Assembly (NCBI GenBank): GCA_037127255.1 | Contig: JBANSL010000003.1 | Span: forward strand, 44,575,314 to 44,639,313 | DNA: 64,000 nucleotides | Direction of reading: 5' to 3' | Origin: Persicaria tinctoria | Lineage: Eukaryota; Streptophyta; Magnoliopsida; Caryophyllales; Polygonaceae | Shown: piece after piece, positions 1 through 11,101 of the stretch | Layout of the letters: the number at the start of each line of letters is the position of its first letter | Position numbering within the stretch: position 1 is the first letter of the stretch | Notes under the pieces: model-generated | What the model was told of the DNA's origin: nothing | Seen by the model: the letters and a program-made list of their open reading frames with translations, nothing else | Databases searched by the model: none | Program-made: the position numbers and the translations under genes

Positions 1-488
1 GCTGCTAGGGTTTGACTAAAATAGGGCATTTGATGATTTGGGGGATTGCAACACCTATGAATCTAAAATTGACAGTTTGGATCTTGTTTTCTGCAGAATT
101 GAACATGTTATTTATCATTAATTTTGACAAGGGATGGGGAATTAAATGTATAAAGATGGAGGAATCTAAAATTGAGAGATTGGATCTTGTTTTCTTCTCA
201 TTGTTGTTTGAATCTTTCACCGGAGTAGTTCTTCAGCAATTTGGTGAATTGTTTCAACGTCAGCATCTTGATCTATCATGTAATTAGCACTCTAGATCAC
301 CACTGGCTACTACAATTCTGAGAAGTGGATGGTTTGATACACCCACACCCACACCCACTCTCTATTCATTTCTTTCATTTAATAATGATTTCTGCAATAA
401 CAAGAAGTGGATGGTTTGATACATCCTTTGTTTCTAGAAAAAAAAAATTTGAGTTTAGAATCTGAAGTACAAGGGTGATAATCAATGT

Positions 489-1431
489 TTGATGATGCAG
501 TATGGGCGCCTAAACAACCAATCAAGCAGCCAGTATAGGGGCGCCAGTTCGACGTCCATCACCGCCACCGCCCCTGGTGGGGGAGGGAAGACGGTCGACA
601 GGTGGCTGAAGGACAGGAGGGAGAAAAAGAAGGAAGAGACTAGGGCCCATAATGCTCAGCTTCACGCCGTTGTGTCGGTTGCTGGTGTTGCACGAGCACT
701 TGGCTTGTGTCGTTAGCTCGGCTGTCAAAGTCCAATGTGATATCATGACGTTAACTACAGCTGTTGCTACAGGTAATACGATTTGTGCCCAACTAAATGT
801 GCCTTACATGTCGGTCTAAGTAGTAAAATCGACGAGTTACTTTTGTCCCATGACAGTTGAATATGCCGTCCTGTGGTTGTTGAGTATGGTTGTTGTTTAG
901 TTTTTGCATTAATTGATTCTTAATTGGTAGCTAGGTAAAAAATGTAGTATGATCCGTTAAAGATCAATTTGCTTGTTGTGTATGATTTTACAATCGTGTG
1001 TCCCAAAGTGGCATCGATTGATATGAGTTGCGCCAATGGGATTGCAGCTTTGCGCGGGCCAGCAACACTAAAATCAAGGGTACTAAAGGATGTTTGGAAC
1101 ATAGCAGTTGTTCTCCCAATGGAGAAAGGTGTGGTCAGTGGCAGTGCCAATGGTAGTAATGGTTCCTCTGGTAGCTACAACGGTGAACTTCTTCCGGAGG
1201 AAAACTTTCTCGGTATATGCAGCAAAGAGTTAATTGACAGAGGTTGCGAGTTGCTTAAGCGAACAAGGAAAGGTAAAATCACAACTTTCTCTATACCGGC
1301 ATTGGCAATTTTGTGCTTACTCTATTGTCTCCAACTCTAGTAATTCTTACCAAATTTTATGGATGCAGGTGATCTTCACTGGAAGATTGTCTCTGTTTAC
1401 ATCAACAGACTGAATCAAGCAAGTAATTGAA
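489..1431 (+). pseudogene. VAN3-binding protein-like gene fragment
   Basis: Three exon-like blocks match the auxin-canalisation (DUF828) region of plant VAN3-binding/FORKED-type proteins, which act with ARF-GAPs in vesicle traffic for vein patterning. Block 1 (about 570-765) reads [20 protein letters not shown] then [13 protein letters not shown]. It then jumps to a segment ending DIMTLTTAVAT, so the Ala-rich stretch the family has in between is missing. Block 2 (about 1010-1276) holds ALRGPATLKSR, VWNIAVVLPMEKG and LPEENFLGICSKEL, ending at a GT donor. Block 3 (from about 1370) reads GDLHWKIVSVYINR after an AG acceptor and soon hits a stop. The N-terminal part, the PH-like C-terminus and the internal segment are absent, so this is a broken copy, not a working gene. 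It lies just left of a CACTA terminus and may be captured cargo (inference). Confidence 0.72.
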
Positions 1432-1724
1432 CATGGATTGAATTGAAGTCACCTACCAGATTATTAGTGATCTAAATAGCTGTAGCTAAAAAGGTTTTTT
1501 TCTTAGGATCATAAGATATATTTGTCGATGTGCTTTATTTGTTTTGAGATATTGTGGCTAGCCAATTTTGTGGCTATGAATAGCGGCGGCGTATTTTGTA
1601 AATGTGACAATATGATGGTAGTATATATGTATATGTTTTTATTAAACGACCTACCATTTTGAAGACCATGCAAAATGCGATGTTCTATCGACAAAAGCGT
1701 GTTGCCTAACCCAAAATAACACAT

Positions 1725-2242
1725 CGGATTAAATATGAAAATAGTAGTGCATTCATACAACTAACATCAGATCCGTCTATTGAAACAGATGTCAATATAG
1801 TTATACACATCAGTTATAACAAAAAATGTGATGTCGATAATATGGAAATAGATCAGCTATGCCTATATTTCATGTGGTCGGTTTAATTAAAACAATATAA
1901 AATCATAAATTATACATCGAACATGATTATAAACATGATCACACAATAAAAAATTGTTGTCTATTTTGTATTAAGACATCACTTATTTTTATAAATAAAG
2001 ATGTAAATGTCACTTTTTTGCTTTAGGAGGACATCTTCACATGTTTTCAAATGGCAAATTATGAATACTCATCAACAAGTGAATATGTCATAACAAAAAA
2101 TGAGGGGTTCTAATGAAGAAAAGACATCTGCTTAAAACCGATGTGGAAAAGTTTGATCTTTTACTACACGCACAAAGAGATCGGATTTTTTTTTAAAGAC
2201 ATCTGTTGACAACAGATGTATAATTGAAGTTTTCTAGTAGTG
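1725..2242. mobile_element. CACTA (En/Spm) transposon, right-end region
   Basis: The sequence ends in ttttctagtagtg, whose reverse complement begins CACTACTAG, the CACTA terminus. The last 140 bp (2105-2242) closely match the right end of the complete CACTA element at 58337-63353: both have cttaaaaccgatgtg, agtttgatcttttactacac, agagatcgga and agacatctgttga in the same order. Further left, acatcggatta near 1725 also has a counterpart near 62700. No left CACTA end lies between base 1 and here, so the element either starts outside the window or is truncated. The left limit is approximate. Confidence 0.78.
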
Positions 2243-2459
2243 CATGCTTGTCAGTAGTCATTGAAAATTGAAAGTATTTCATGATCAGAAACTTATTTGT
2301 TCCTTGTTTTTCATTGTTGTATCTCGTCACCAGCATGGTTCATATCTCCTTCCGTGATTTGATGGCAGTGAACAGATTGTACATACAGTATGAGAGGTGG
2401 TTTAGGATGTGTCATCTCCACAAAACTTCATCTTCATCTTGTTTCTTTCGCTTCTCCTT

Positions 2460-2668
2460 GAGTTCCTCTTCTTCATTGTATTCTTGATCAGGGATAACTG
2501 CAGGTTATCATCCAGAACATACGAGATCTTCAATGCAGTGGGTAGAAACATCATTTGGTCTTTCCATCGATTATAGTTGGTTCCATAAAAACGATCCAAT
2601 TTGAAGAAGTCTTGATGCATTAGGGTTAATGTTGTTGCTTGTGATCTGGCCGACATTACGAGTATCAC
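2460..2668 (-). pseudogene. Copia-type gag fragment
   Basis: The minus strand reads FFKLDRFYGTNYNRWKDQMM followed by FLPTALKISYVL. This is the start of the UBN2/DUF4219-type gag of Ty1/copia retrotransposons, whose hallmark is an F-x-G-x-NY-x-RW motif. Homology fades after about 60 residues, and no zinc knuckle, integrase or reverse transcriptase follows in this orientation. It is a truncated copy, with possible LTR-derived AT-rich sequence to its right (2670-3130) that I could not pair with a second LTR. Confidence 0.6.
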
Positions 2669-2669
2669 T

Positions 2670-3893
2670 TAAAAATTGTTGGTACATATGGGTTTTATTA
2701 ATGGTTTTGGGCATGAAAAGATCACATTCTTTTAAGTAATATATGTCTCCACTAGTTGTTGTTGGGTTGCAGATAAGTTCACTCCTAAGGATACAACAAA
2801 GTCCTAGAACTTTTAAGTATTTATAGAAGAGAAAAATAATCACGAAACAACGAGTTAAGTTGGTTAAGACAATTGGCGGCAAAATCAGTTAAGTTTAACT
2901 GCTCTCCGCCACATGTCCAGACAACAATTAATTATCCCAAAAATATGATAATATCTAGTTATCTCTTCTAACCCTTGTGAGAAACTAATTAATAGTCTAA
3001 TATAAAGACTTTCCAATTAATAATTCCACACTAAGTTTGTGATATTAGACTTTACTCACATAATGCTATACATAATAAAAGTGTTTTTCAACTTGAACTT
3101 TTACTTATTACCATCTCATCAAAACGCTAACAGAATCAATGATGTTTAATTCCTCAAACCAAGATTCTTATGCCAAGATCGGATGAAATATACATATAAC
3201 CATTAGACCCGTTTGACTTCCGTTCCTAAAATGGAAACCTGATATTTTCTCATCTTCAATACCTAATTCATAGAGCAAACAAAAGTGTACTGCATTAGGC
3301 CACTACCCTTATACCCCTGTTGGCGTTGACCTGTTCACTTGCTTCCAGAAGGTTAATAACATAGGTCAATAAGTCAAGCTTCCCTCTTATGTTTTGCATG
3401 ACACAATGCCCTCTCTTTCCCTTCATCAATCATCATCTTTAAGCCATGTCCCATAGATTTATGATTTATCACTGAAACCTTTGTTTTGAGTTCTTTTTTT
3501 TTGCCAATTGAACATAAACAAATACCGTTGACCATTTTGAAACTTTCAAGTAGCTACAGTTGATAACCCAACTGCCTTTTACAAATTTTGATCAAATTAT
3601 TTCAATTATATTGCTGCGTTTCTCAGGTGCCAACATATGTAACTAGCCTGTTTCTAGGTGAGACTAATGGTGAAAGGCATGAGTCTTGTATTGTACTTGA
3701 AATTAAATGAGGAATTCTGCAAAGTCATTACTGTCTAGTTTCAAGGTACTTCCTCTTGAGGCCTGCAGGACTGAGCATTTGTATATCTCATAGGGACTAT
3801 AATTGAACCAAAACAGTTATGAAATCTAGCTCAAAGTCTCCTCCACAATGAACATTATCCAATAATAATTTCTTGCAAATGTTTTGTGCTTCA
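2670..3893. other. AT-rich non-coding stretch
   Basis: No open frame with recognisable protein similarity is seen on either strand. The first part may be leader or LTR sequence of the minus-strand copia fragment next to it, but no matching second LTR exists in the window. Confidence 0.4.
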
Positions 3894-4492
3894 TGAAGCA
3901 GAAATTTGTTGAAGATGCAATGGAAACCAAGGGGTCGAAGGAGGAGTCTTACAGAGAGAGACTGAAGATCTTGTTTGGGTTGGTCAATCGAAACGATCTC
4001 CTACTGAGTGAGTTCCACTGAAAAGAAGCTTATCAATGGTTACAAAGACAAGCAAGCCAATGCTGTCACGGCTTCGGCATGAATTTTTCCAGGTCACATA
4101 ATATTTTTTTCTCAGTTTTATGGTTTCCAATAGAATGGATTAGGCAAATCCCAGTTGATTTATTCTCCTCATGGTATTCACCTTTGAATGCTTATATGTT
4201 TAGGGTCCTAATTATTTTGAAATCCATATAGATGCGCACTGGTTCAGTTATATATCTAGGAAGGGATTGGAGTCTTTAAGGGATCGCTTGAAGAACGATA
4301 TTCTTGATCTGGGTTTAACCATCTAGGTATAAACATTGATTAATCCCTTTCCTTAAAAATCTTACCAACATCCTCCAAAGTCATGTATTCACAAGCTCTG
4401 TCTAGGTTGCAGGCTCATAAGCCAGAAGAGCTGCCCGAGAAGGTTCTATGTTACGTGAGACTGAACAAGATTGATGTTGTCAACCGCGGTTA
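3894..4492 (+). pseudogene. Unidentified conserved-looking exon remnants
   Basis: Three short stretches look like coding exons separated by introns. About 3897-4017 reads KQKFVEDAMETKGSKEESYR then RLKILFGLVNRNDLL. About 4214-4326 reads [20 protein letters not shown] then [16 protein letters not shown]. About 4411-4490 reads [20 protein letters not shown] then KIDVVNRG. They share orientation and have composition unlike the AT-rich flanks. Stops and a frame change (near 4017-4080) interrupt them, so the copy is broken. I do not recognise the family. The order and spacing suggest the 3' part of one plant gene, left as a relic or carried by a transposon. Confidence 0.4.
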
Positions 4493-5517
4493 GACACACA
4501 AACTGCTTGCTGCAAATGAGGAATAACTTGGAAACAAGATGATATAGACGAGTGAAGAAAGCCGGATTGTGTGGCCAAAGGACAATAATTCAACATTCTT
4601 TGTACAGTTTTCCTTGTGTTTTCTTCAAAATTTACTGTAACCATTAGATGTATAGATCTTAGAAGAGAGGAATCAAAGTACAATGATAAAGGAAGTTCAC
4701 TCTCAAAACTTCCACTTTCTCCTACCATTTCTTTTGGCTTCATGTCCAAAATACACTGTATTTGTTTTGGTTACTGTATAAATCTATTGGGTTCATCTGG
4801 TTGTGCAAAGTTGTAAACTTGATGACGGACATGAATCTTTTCGTTACTCAAGCTGGCATTCTCCTAGACACTACCGAAAACAAGAGCATTATGCAAGAAC
4901 AAATGTAGTGACATGTCGATGATGATGATGATCAGGTAGCCAAAAGAATGATAAACCTTTAAACTTTCACACCCACAACTTTGAATCATCATGTACAAAA
5001 GAAAGAATGAAATCATACAGTGTGCTTCATCTGAGCTATAGCCTACACAAAACAACGGTGATAATCTTTTTATAGGCAGTACAAAACTTGCCTTTGGTGT
5101 GAAAAAAAGGAGTCAGGTAATGTCCCGAGTTTGATTTATACTCGTATTGGTGTGTTTCGACACTTGTTTTCTCGCATTAAAGTTAATGGTCTCATTTCCA
5201 TGCAGCTATGAGATTCTTTCTTCTTTCAGTTGTAGAAAGGCAACAGGCTGGTGATTTTCGTTTGAAAACTCGGGACTCCCGAGGAAGATACTATGATTCT
5301 GATTCTGGTTAGACATGCCATAAAGCCTTGGGAGCGGCTGTGGAGCATTGATGGGAATGGTGTTGTGGCTGCTCGCTCTAGGCGCTGGGACATCATGGGT
5401 GTGTTTACCTTCGTACGTAGTTATGACTGCTTTTGGGTCTGAGGAAGCCCTCTCGATATGCTTCCGGACATTGCACCCCTGGAAGGTGCATTTTTAATAG
5501 CTCCTACACAAACAACA
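4493..5517. other. No recognisable feature
   Basis: Open frames here are short, on both strands, and resemble nothing I know. A GC-richer patch at 5260-5400 could be a further coding relic, but I cannot assign it. Confidence 0.3.
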
Positions 5518-6100
5518 TGTTGATAGATAGAATATGTTATTATTATCTTAGGCTTTCTTGCTTATTAAGGAAACATTATTTCTATCTATCTTTATAGATA
5601 GAATATGTTATTATTACGGAGTATCTTAGACTTTCTTTAATTATTTTTGATAGATAAAGATGAGTTGGCTAGAGTTTTTCATTTGCATAAGAGGCCAAAG
5701 TCATCTAAGAATCGTTTTCTATTTAAGAGTTGTACTTTCATTTAGAGAAACTCACGATGAATTAATTTAAAGAAGAAGCACCTGGCTAAGTGCTCTCTTC
5801 TCCTTCAACCAAACCTACGTTCTTCATTGATTTGCCTTCAATCTGAAATTCTGAAATTCCATTGAAACCTTCCACAAATCTCCAATCAAGAATTATACTA
5901 CCAACCCTAACCCTAGGCCGAACCAAACCCTAGTCCTACCGAACCCTAACCGGCCCTAAGGCTCCGACAAGCCTTTGGTTTGTCCTTCCTTGGACTTGGC
6001 ATCAAAAGAGAACCCTAGGTGCAGTTTGTGGGTGCAATAATCAATCAAGATTCATCAAGAACGAGTCAAGATTAGTCTTTAGACATTGCAAGATCCGCAA
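5518..6100 (+). repeat. Possible LTR-like sequence with telomere-like CCCTAA runs
   Basis: It starts TGTTGATAGATAG, with an internal near-repeat of gatagaatatgttattatta (5526 and 5598). It continues into a leader-like stretch with AAACCCT/ACCCTAA units at about 5905-5960. The layout is LTR-like (TG start, AT-rich front, C-rich rear). No partner LTR, target duplication or primer site was found, so this is tentative. Confidence 0.25.
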
Positions 6101-6121
6101 GCACGAGTAGTTAGAGACAAT

Positions 6122-6430
6122 CTAAGCACACAGGCGAAGGATAGGAAACAACCACGCATCAAATTCTCTAGATGTGGGCACAAGGTTTAGAATCTTTTGT
6201 ACAATGTTAGGGTTTAGGAGGGATCTAATTGGGTAAAGTAGACATTCTAAGAAAATATGGATGTCATCCTCATGAGCATGATTACAGAACACACATGATG
6301 TGGGGAGGAAGACCCCCTTCTGGCTAAGCCGCATTTTTGTTGGGAGACCATGATTATTTAACTTTCTCAGGAAATTTTTAATTTTTGGTGGGAGAGAGCT
6401 TCCAAATCCAAGTATTCATTTTATCATAAT
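6122..6430 (-). pseudogene. LINE fragment: zf-RVT (reverse-transcriptase zinc-binding) domain
   Basis: The minus strand encodes an NNHGLPTKMRLSQKGV-type stretch followed by CVFCNHAHEDDIHIFLEC. This is the C-x2-C...H...C core of the zf-RVT domain found C-terminal to the reverse transcriptase of plant L1-type LINEs. The preceding KIKNF-type motif lies in another frame to the right, so a frameshift is present. Neither the polymerase nor RNase H is here. It is a 5'- and 3'-truncated relic. Confidence 0.75.
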
Positions 6431-6544
6431 GGCAGTGATAGTTTGTTATGAATTTGTACCCAAAATAGTGATATCTTTGCTGATGCTAATTTTTTTTCCT
6501 TTCTATCCAAATAACGCAATAGTCATGTGAAATATGAATGGTAT

Positions 6545-6735
6545 GTAGAATTGGATAAAATTTGGATCGGACTGGAATCGGACCGGACCAGATCGGAAAT
6601 TACGGTCTTGAATCGGATCGGGATTATTACGATCTGGTCCACGGTCAATAAATTTCCAGATTCCGGATTTCGGTCCAAACCCGGGATCAGACCGAAATTT
6701 CCAGTTCGGACTGGAATTGAACCGTGTTCTCTTGA
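6545..6735. repeat. GGTCCGG/GATCGG-rich block (putative DNA-transposon subterminal region, left)
   Basis: A dense run of short related words (ggatcggac, aatcggaccgg, agatcgg, cggtcc, cggtccaaa, agaccgaa, ttcggactgg) in both orientations. Such word clusters are typical of hAT subterminal regions. A similar block in the opposite sense lies at 14140-14285, on the far side of the copia insertion, and both contain tttggatcg near their outer edge. They may be the two ends of one element, but I found no convincing 8 bp target duplication. Confidence 0.4.
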
Positions 6736-7335
6736 TTTAAAAAAAAGGACAGGGAGAGGCATGCCTGATTGATATATGTCCTATTCTCCCGAAGTCCAAA
6801 ACACGCTTCTTTCAGAGTTTCACACCTACTCTCGCTTCTCGGTCTCCTCCCTCGGTGTCTCAATTCGCTCCGCGCCTCCAGTCGGCCCTCCTCTCGCCCT
6901 CGTGCTCGCTAGTCTGTCCCGTCTTGCCGCTCGCCACCGTCGGCGTTGCTGTGCTCACCGTCAGTCGCACCGCCACACCCCATAGTAAGCGTTCTTCCCT
7001 CTCTTTTCACTTATAGATCTAGGTTTATATTTTTCACTTTTGATCTAGGTCTTCTTATTACCCATAGGTTCCCATTCGAATCCCGGATGGCCGCTCTTTA
7101 TTTACCATCAAGAAGAAGTATGTTGTTGAACGATATGTTATCTGTGCTTGTTTCATATTAATTGATTTTATTCCATAGACAACAACCTTACTGTATTAGA
7201 TGTACATGTGACAGTCTCGTGTCTGGAAATGGTGGAATGATCTAACCCATGACATATTTTATCATTTATATACCTTCATGCTTACAAGATTCCTCATCAC
7301 CATCTTTCTAGTGTTTAGATTACTGTCCTAAATCT
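6736..7335. other. Non-coding stretch left of the copia insertion
   Basis: A C-rich section (6780-6985) resembles a plant 5' UTR or first exon and is followed by T-rich sequence. No protein family is recognised. With 13785-14140 it forms the DNA into which the copia element inserted, because the 5 bp target duplication joins them directly. Confidence 0.35.
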
Positions 7336-7459
7336 TGTTAGCATTATATTATTTATACATGTACAGTTACCATTGCACCCTTGGGTTTTCACCCATTGAT
7401 ATATATACAGGAGTAGGCCTCTGAGATCCGTTAAGGACTCAGTTCTCCAAACACTTACA
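7336..7459 (+). repeat. Copia 5' LTR
   Basis: 124 bp, TGTTAG...CTTACA. It matches 13656-13779 over its full length with a few substitutions. Unusually short for an LTR, but complete. The flanking aatct duplication fixes its outer edge. Confidence 0.95.
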
Positions 7460-7471
7460 TGGTATCAAGCC
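7460..7471 (+). promoter_or_regulatory. Primer-binding site, initiator-Met tRNA type
   Basis: TGGTATCAAGCC directly follows the 5' LTR. Most copia elements use TGGTATCAGAGC, complementary to the initiator methionine tRNA 3' end. This copy carries differences in the second half. Confidence 0.8.
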
Positions 7472-7641
7472 TTTGTGTGAAACCCTAATTTTTGGTTTCA
7501 CACCTAACGATCCACTACGCCGCCGCAACCCCAAGTTGCCGCCGCCACGCCCTAGCCGCCGCCAGCCCAGCCGCCGCCGCCGCCGCCGCCGCCCCCTCTT
7601 CCTCCTTTCTCCCTTCCGCCGCAATCTCCCACCCCTTCTCG

Positions 7642-8394
7642 ATGTCTACTGACGAGATTATCAACTCTAACCCCATTCCACCCAACCCTAACCCTCCACC
7701 ACCACCACAAAACCCCTTTCACTCCGCTCAATCCGTTACCAACATCAAAAATCAAATACCCCTAACCCTAGATCTTAAGAAGGTCCAATACCACATATGG
7801 GCGGAGCTCTTCCAAACCGGTTGTAAGGCTCACGACGTCATCACCCACATCGACGGCTCTGATCGTCCGACTGATGTCCCTGAGCCCCTCTGGAACCGCC
7901 TTGACTCCATCGTTCTTGGATGGATCTATGCCACCATCTCTGAGGACGTCCTGATTACCGTCCTCCAACCAAACTCTACCGCCCGTGATGTCTGGCTCCG
8001 CATAAAGGGCCTCTTCCATGACAATCAATCCGCTAGGGCAGCGGATCTTGAGGGCAAGTTCATCAACACCCGTCAGGAAAGCTTCTCCACCGTCTCTGAC
8101 TACTGCCTCGCCATCAAAGTCATCGCTGATCAACTAGGCGATGTTGGGCACAAAGTTAGCGAAGAACGCATGGTTCTTCAACTTATCAACGGCCTTTTCA
8201 CCAAATTTGATGTCGTCGGTGGCATGATCAGCAACACATCGCCACTTCCGACCTTCATGGTGGCTCGCAGCATGCTCTCCAGGGAGGAGAGCCGTCAGGG
8301 ACGCCCCCAGGGCCCTTCCCATGTCCTTGTTTCCTCCAAGGATTTCATAGCCCCGGACCCCCTTCCCCACATCCAACCCAGACAACCCCAATAA
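7642..8394 (+). pseudogene. Copia gag (UBN2-type), interrupted by a stop
   Basis: Starting at MSTDEIINSNPIPP, the frame encodes a Pro-rich leader and then the gag core: KKVQYHIWAELFQTGCKAHD, EPLWNRLDSIVLGWIYATIS, ARDVWLRIKGLF and EERMVLQLINGLF. A farther upstream ATG (7492) would add an Ala-rich leader that looks like untranslated sequence. The frame ends at a TAA (8392). A Gly/Arg-rich tail (about 8395-8455) and a Pro/Gln-rich part continue beyond it, so the stop is premature. Gag packages element RNA in cytoplasmic particles. No CCHC zinc knuckle is visible. Confidence 0.85.
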
Positions 8395-8454
8395 CGCGGA
8401 GGAGGCGACAGAGGCGGCAACAGCATCGGTCGTCGCGGCCGCGGCCGCAACAAC

Positions 8455-8976
8455 TTGCAGCGGCCGCCGCCTGGGCAGTGGTACCCGCAGCAGCAATGGT
8501 CCCCCGCTCCGCCGCCCTGCCCTTATCCGACGTGGGCGGGATACCCCCAGCCAGAGTTGGCCTACACGCAGCGTCCGCCACAGCAGCGGGCCCCATCCCC
8601 GACGATGTACGCTTCACAGCAGCCTCCAGCGCACCCCATGCACACCAACCTCTCCGCCGCTTTCTCCACCATGGGACTCCAGCAGCCGGACGACAACTGG
8701 TACATGGATACCAGGGCCTCCTCTCACATGACGAACGCACCAGGTAACCTACAAACTGTTTTTAATTCGAGCACTTTACCGTCTGTTTATGTCGAAAACG
8801 GCGAGTCTCTTAAAATTGTCGGTTCGGGTCACACAACCCTTCTCAATGCCCCACCCCTACGCCTCAACAAAGTCCTGCTTGCCCCTGACCTTGTTAAAAA
8901 CCTCATTTCTGTTCGTCAATTTACCGTCGATAATCATGTGGCTGTCCAATTTGACCCGTTTGGTTTTCTTGTTTAG
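8455..8976 (+). pseudogene. Copia gag tail and aspartic protease with altered active site
   Basis: The frame opens with a Pro/Gln/Tyr-rich gag tail. The protease start at about 8697 reads DDNWYMDTRASSHMT, where copia proteases have DTGASSHM, so the catalytic D-T-G has become D-T-R, as expected from a single G-to-A change. Downstream LKIVGSGHTTL and LLAPDLVKNLISVRQF fit the rest of a pepsin-like retroviral-type protease. A TAG ends the frame at 8976. Both the stop and the lost Gly predict an inactive protein. Confidence 0.85.
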
Positions 8977-8999
8977 GATCTCGTACGGGGACCCCAATC

Positions 9000-10352
9000 A
9001 TGCGCTGCAATAGTTCTGGCGACCTCTACCCCATCACCAAAGCTCGCCCACAGTCACCCACCGCCCCCACCGCCTTCGTCGCCCATCGTTCTGACTTGTG
9101 GCACGCTCGTCTTGGCCATCCCAGCGACCACGTGCTCCAATGTCTCCGCACTAGTCATTTAATTTCTTGTAATAAAGCCTCTGGCGTTTGCATTTCCTGT
9201 GAAATCACCAAGAGCAAGCATCTCCCTTTTAGAATTTCTCATTCCAGTACATTTGCACCTTTTGATCTTTTGCATTGTGATTTGTGGACATCTCCTATTT
9301 CAAGTGCTAGTGGTTTTCGATACTATTTGGTTGTCCTTGATGATTTCACCAATTTTGTTTGGGTTTTTCCCCTACGTCACAAATCGGAAACACAAAGTCA
9401 CATTGTCAATTTTCACACATTTGTCCGCACTCAATTCACTTTGCCCATCAGGGCTATTCAGTGCGACATGGGAGGAGAGTTTGACAACAATTTTGTTCGC
9501 TCCTTTTGTCAACAAAATGGGATATCACTTCGCTTCTCATGCCCCCAAACCTCTCCACAAAATGGCAAAGCGGAACGTATTCTCCGCACCCTCAATGACA
9601 AAAGTAGAACCCTCCTACATCACGCCTCTCTCCCCCTCCCCTTTTGGGTTGAGGCGCTTCACATGGCCACCTATCTCCACAATATACTTCCATCCAAAGC
9701 CATTGGCAACTCCATCCCAACCTTGGCACTCTACAAGCGCTACCCCTCTTACGATCACATTAGAGTGTTTGGATGTCTCTGTTTTCCCTACATGAGGGCC
9801 ACCGCCCCTCACAAGCTATCCCCACGATCCACTAAATGTGTCTTCTTGGGCATCTCCCGACACCATCGAGGCTACCGTTGTCTTCGCTTGGATACAAATC
9901 GGGTTGTCACTTCGCGCCATGTGATTTTCGACGAACAGACTTCGCCACACCACCCACCCCTGATGTCCCCAACCCACCCACACCATCCAATTCCGACGAA
10001 TTCCCACCCCTCCTACGCCACCTATTCCAACAAGCATCATCCGGAACCAACCCCCCCCCCCCCCCCGCCCAAAACCCCCACCCAAATCGATTGGCGGCGG
10101 GCGCTGCAACACATGCGGCGGGCACACCCCCCTGGCAGCGGCCGCCGCACCCCCGCCGCACCCCCCCGCGCATCCCGCTGCACCCCTTGCGGCGGGTACA
10201 CCCCCCTGGCAGCGCCCGCCGCACCCCTCTCCCCGCCCCCCTCTTTCCCCCTCAGCAGGCAACCCCTCTTACCCACCAACCTCCGATTGCACCCCCCCCC
10301 CTCCCGCCCATTCCATGAAGACCCGGTCGCAGTCCGGCATCTTCAATCCTAA
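9000..10352 (+). pseudogene. Copia integrase with proline-rich spacer
   Basis: GAG-pre-integrase motif DLWHARLGHPSDHV, zinc-finger cysteines in CISCEITKSKHLPF, then the DDE core: first Asp in LLHCDLW, second in IQCDMGGEFDN (usually DNGGEF), Glu in NGKAERILRTLND. FGCLCFPYM and KCVFLGISRHHRGYRC follow, as in all copia integrases. The enzyme would insert element cDNA into host DNA. From about 9990 the frame becomes a Pro/Arg-rich spacer, GC-rich, with a C homopolymer at 10050 and a directly repeated 35 bp block (about 10118 and 10194). Copia polyproteins usually have a variable linker here, but this one looks expanded. Flanking stops make it a pseudogene. Confidence 0.88.
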
Positions 10353-11101
10353 CCCCATATACAACCTTCTCACTCCGTCTCCCGACATATCTCCTCTCCC
10401 CAAATCACCCCACAAGGCCTTACAGGACCCGAACTGGCAAGCCGCCATGATGGATGAGTTTAGTGCTCTTATTAAAAATGGCATGTGGGACCTCGTTCCA
10501 ACGCCTCGGTACACTAATATTATTAACTGCATGTGGTTGTTCAAGCATAAGTACAGGTCAGACGGAACTCTAGAGCGACACAAGGCTCGGCTAGTGGTCA
10601 ACGGCAAGTCATAGGAGGTTGGGGTTGATTGTGATGAGACTTTCATCCCGGTCGTCAAACCGGCTACTATCCGCACGGCAACCTTCAGGAGACTGTGTAT
10701 ATGCATCAGCCGCCAGGCTTCTATGATCGCACCCGCCCATCTCACGTCTGCCCTCTCCGGAAGTCTCTATATGGGTTGAAACAGGCGCCTCGCGCCTGGT
10801 ATCAGCGGTTCGCCACGTACCTCACTGGCATTGGGTTTCAGGGCAGTCAGTCTGATCACTCCCTTTTTGTGTTCCACTCAGGGTCTGACACTGCCTATCT
10901 TCTCCTGTACGTTGACGACATCGTGCTCACCGCTTCCTCTACTTCGCTCCTGTCAAGGCTGATGGCCCTGCTGCGATTAGAGTTCGCCATGACTGATCTC
11001 GGTTCCCTGAGCTACTTCCTTGGGGTCTCTGTGTCACGCACTCCTACTACCCTGTTCCTTCATCAGCAGAAGTACACTCTTGAGATCGTCGACAAGGCCG
11101 G
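10315..11101 (+). pseudogene. Copia reverse transcriptase, 5' part
   Basis: HKALQDPNWQAAMMDEFSAL and HKARLVVNGKS mark the start of the copia RT domain. A TAG stop at 10612 breaks the frame. At about 10680 the text jumps from VVKPATIRT to NLQETVYMHQPPGF, so the segment normally between them (with LDVKNAFL-type residues, including a catalytic Asp) is deleted. The second motif is intact: SLYGLKQAPRAWYQRF, then LLLYVDDIVLT with YVDD. The domain is cut at 11101, after VDKAG, by the solo LTR and continues at 12887. Confidence 0.88.

Noticed and set aside
1011..1340. Independent small gene at the second VAN3-binding block
   Set aside because: Its residues match the middle of a known longer family and it ends at a splice donor.
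5890..5960. Telomere-like AAACCCT/CCCTAA words
   Set aside because: Only a few irregular units mixed with other sequence, not a telomeric array. Similar words occur in plant leader sequences.
7439..8740. Long minus-strand frames opposite gag
   Set aside because: Antisense shadows produced by GC-rich codon use of the gag frame.
9816..10262. Gly/Arg-rich minus-strand frame opposite the copia integrase
   Set aside because: Shadow of the GC-rich proline spacer. No domain, and the plus-strand frame has clear integrase motifs.
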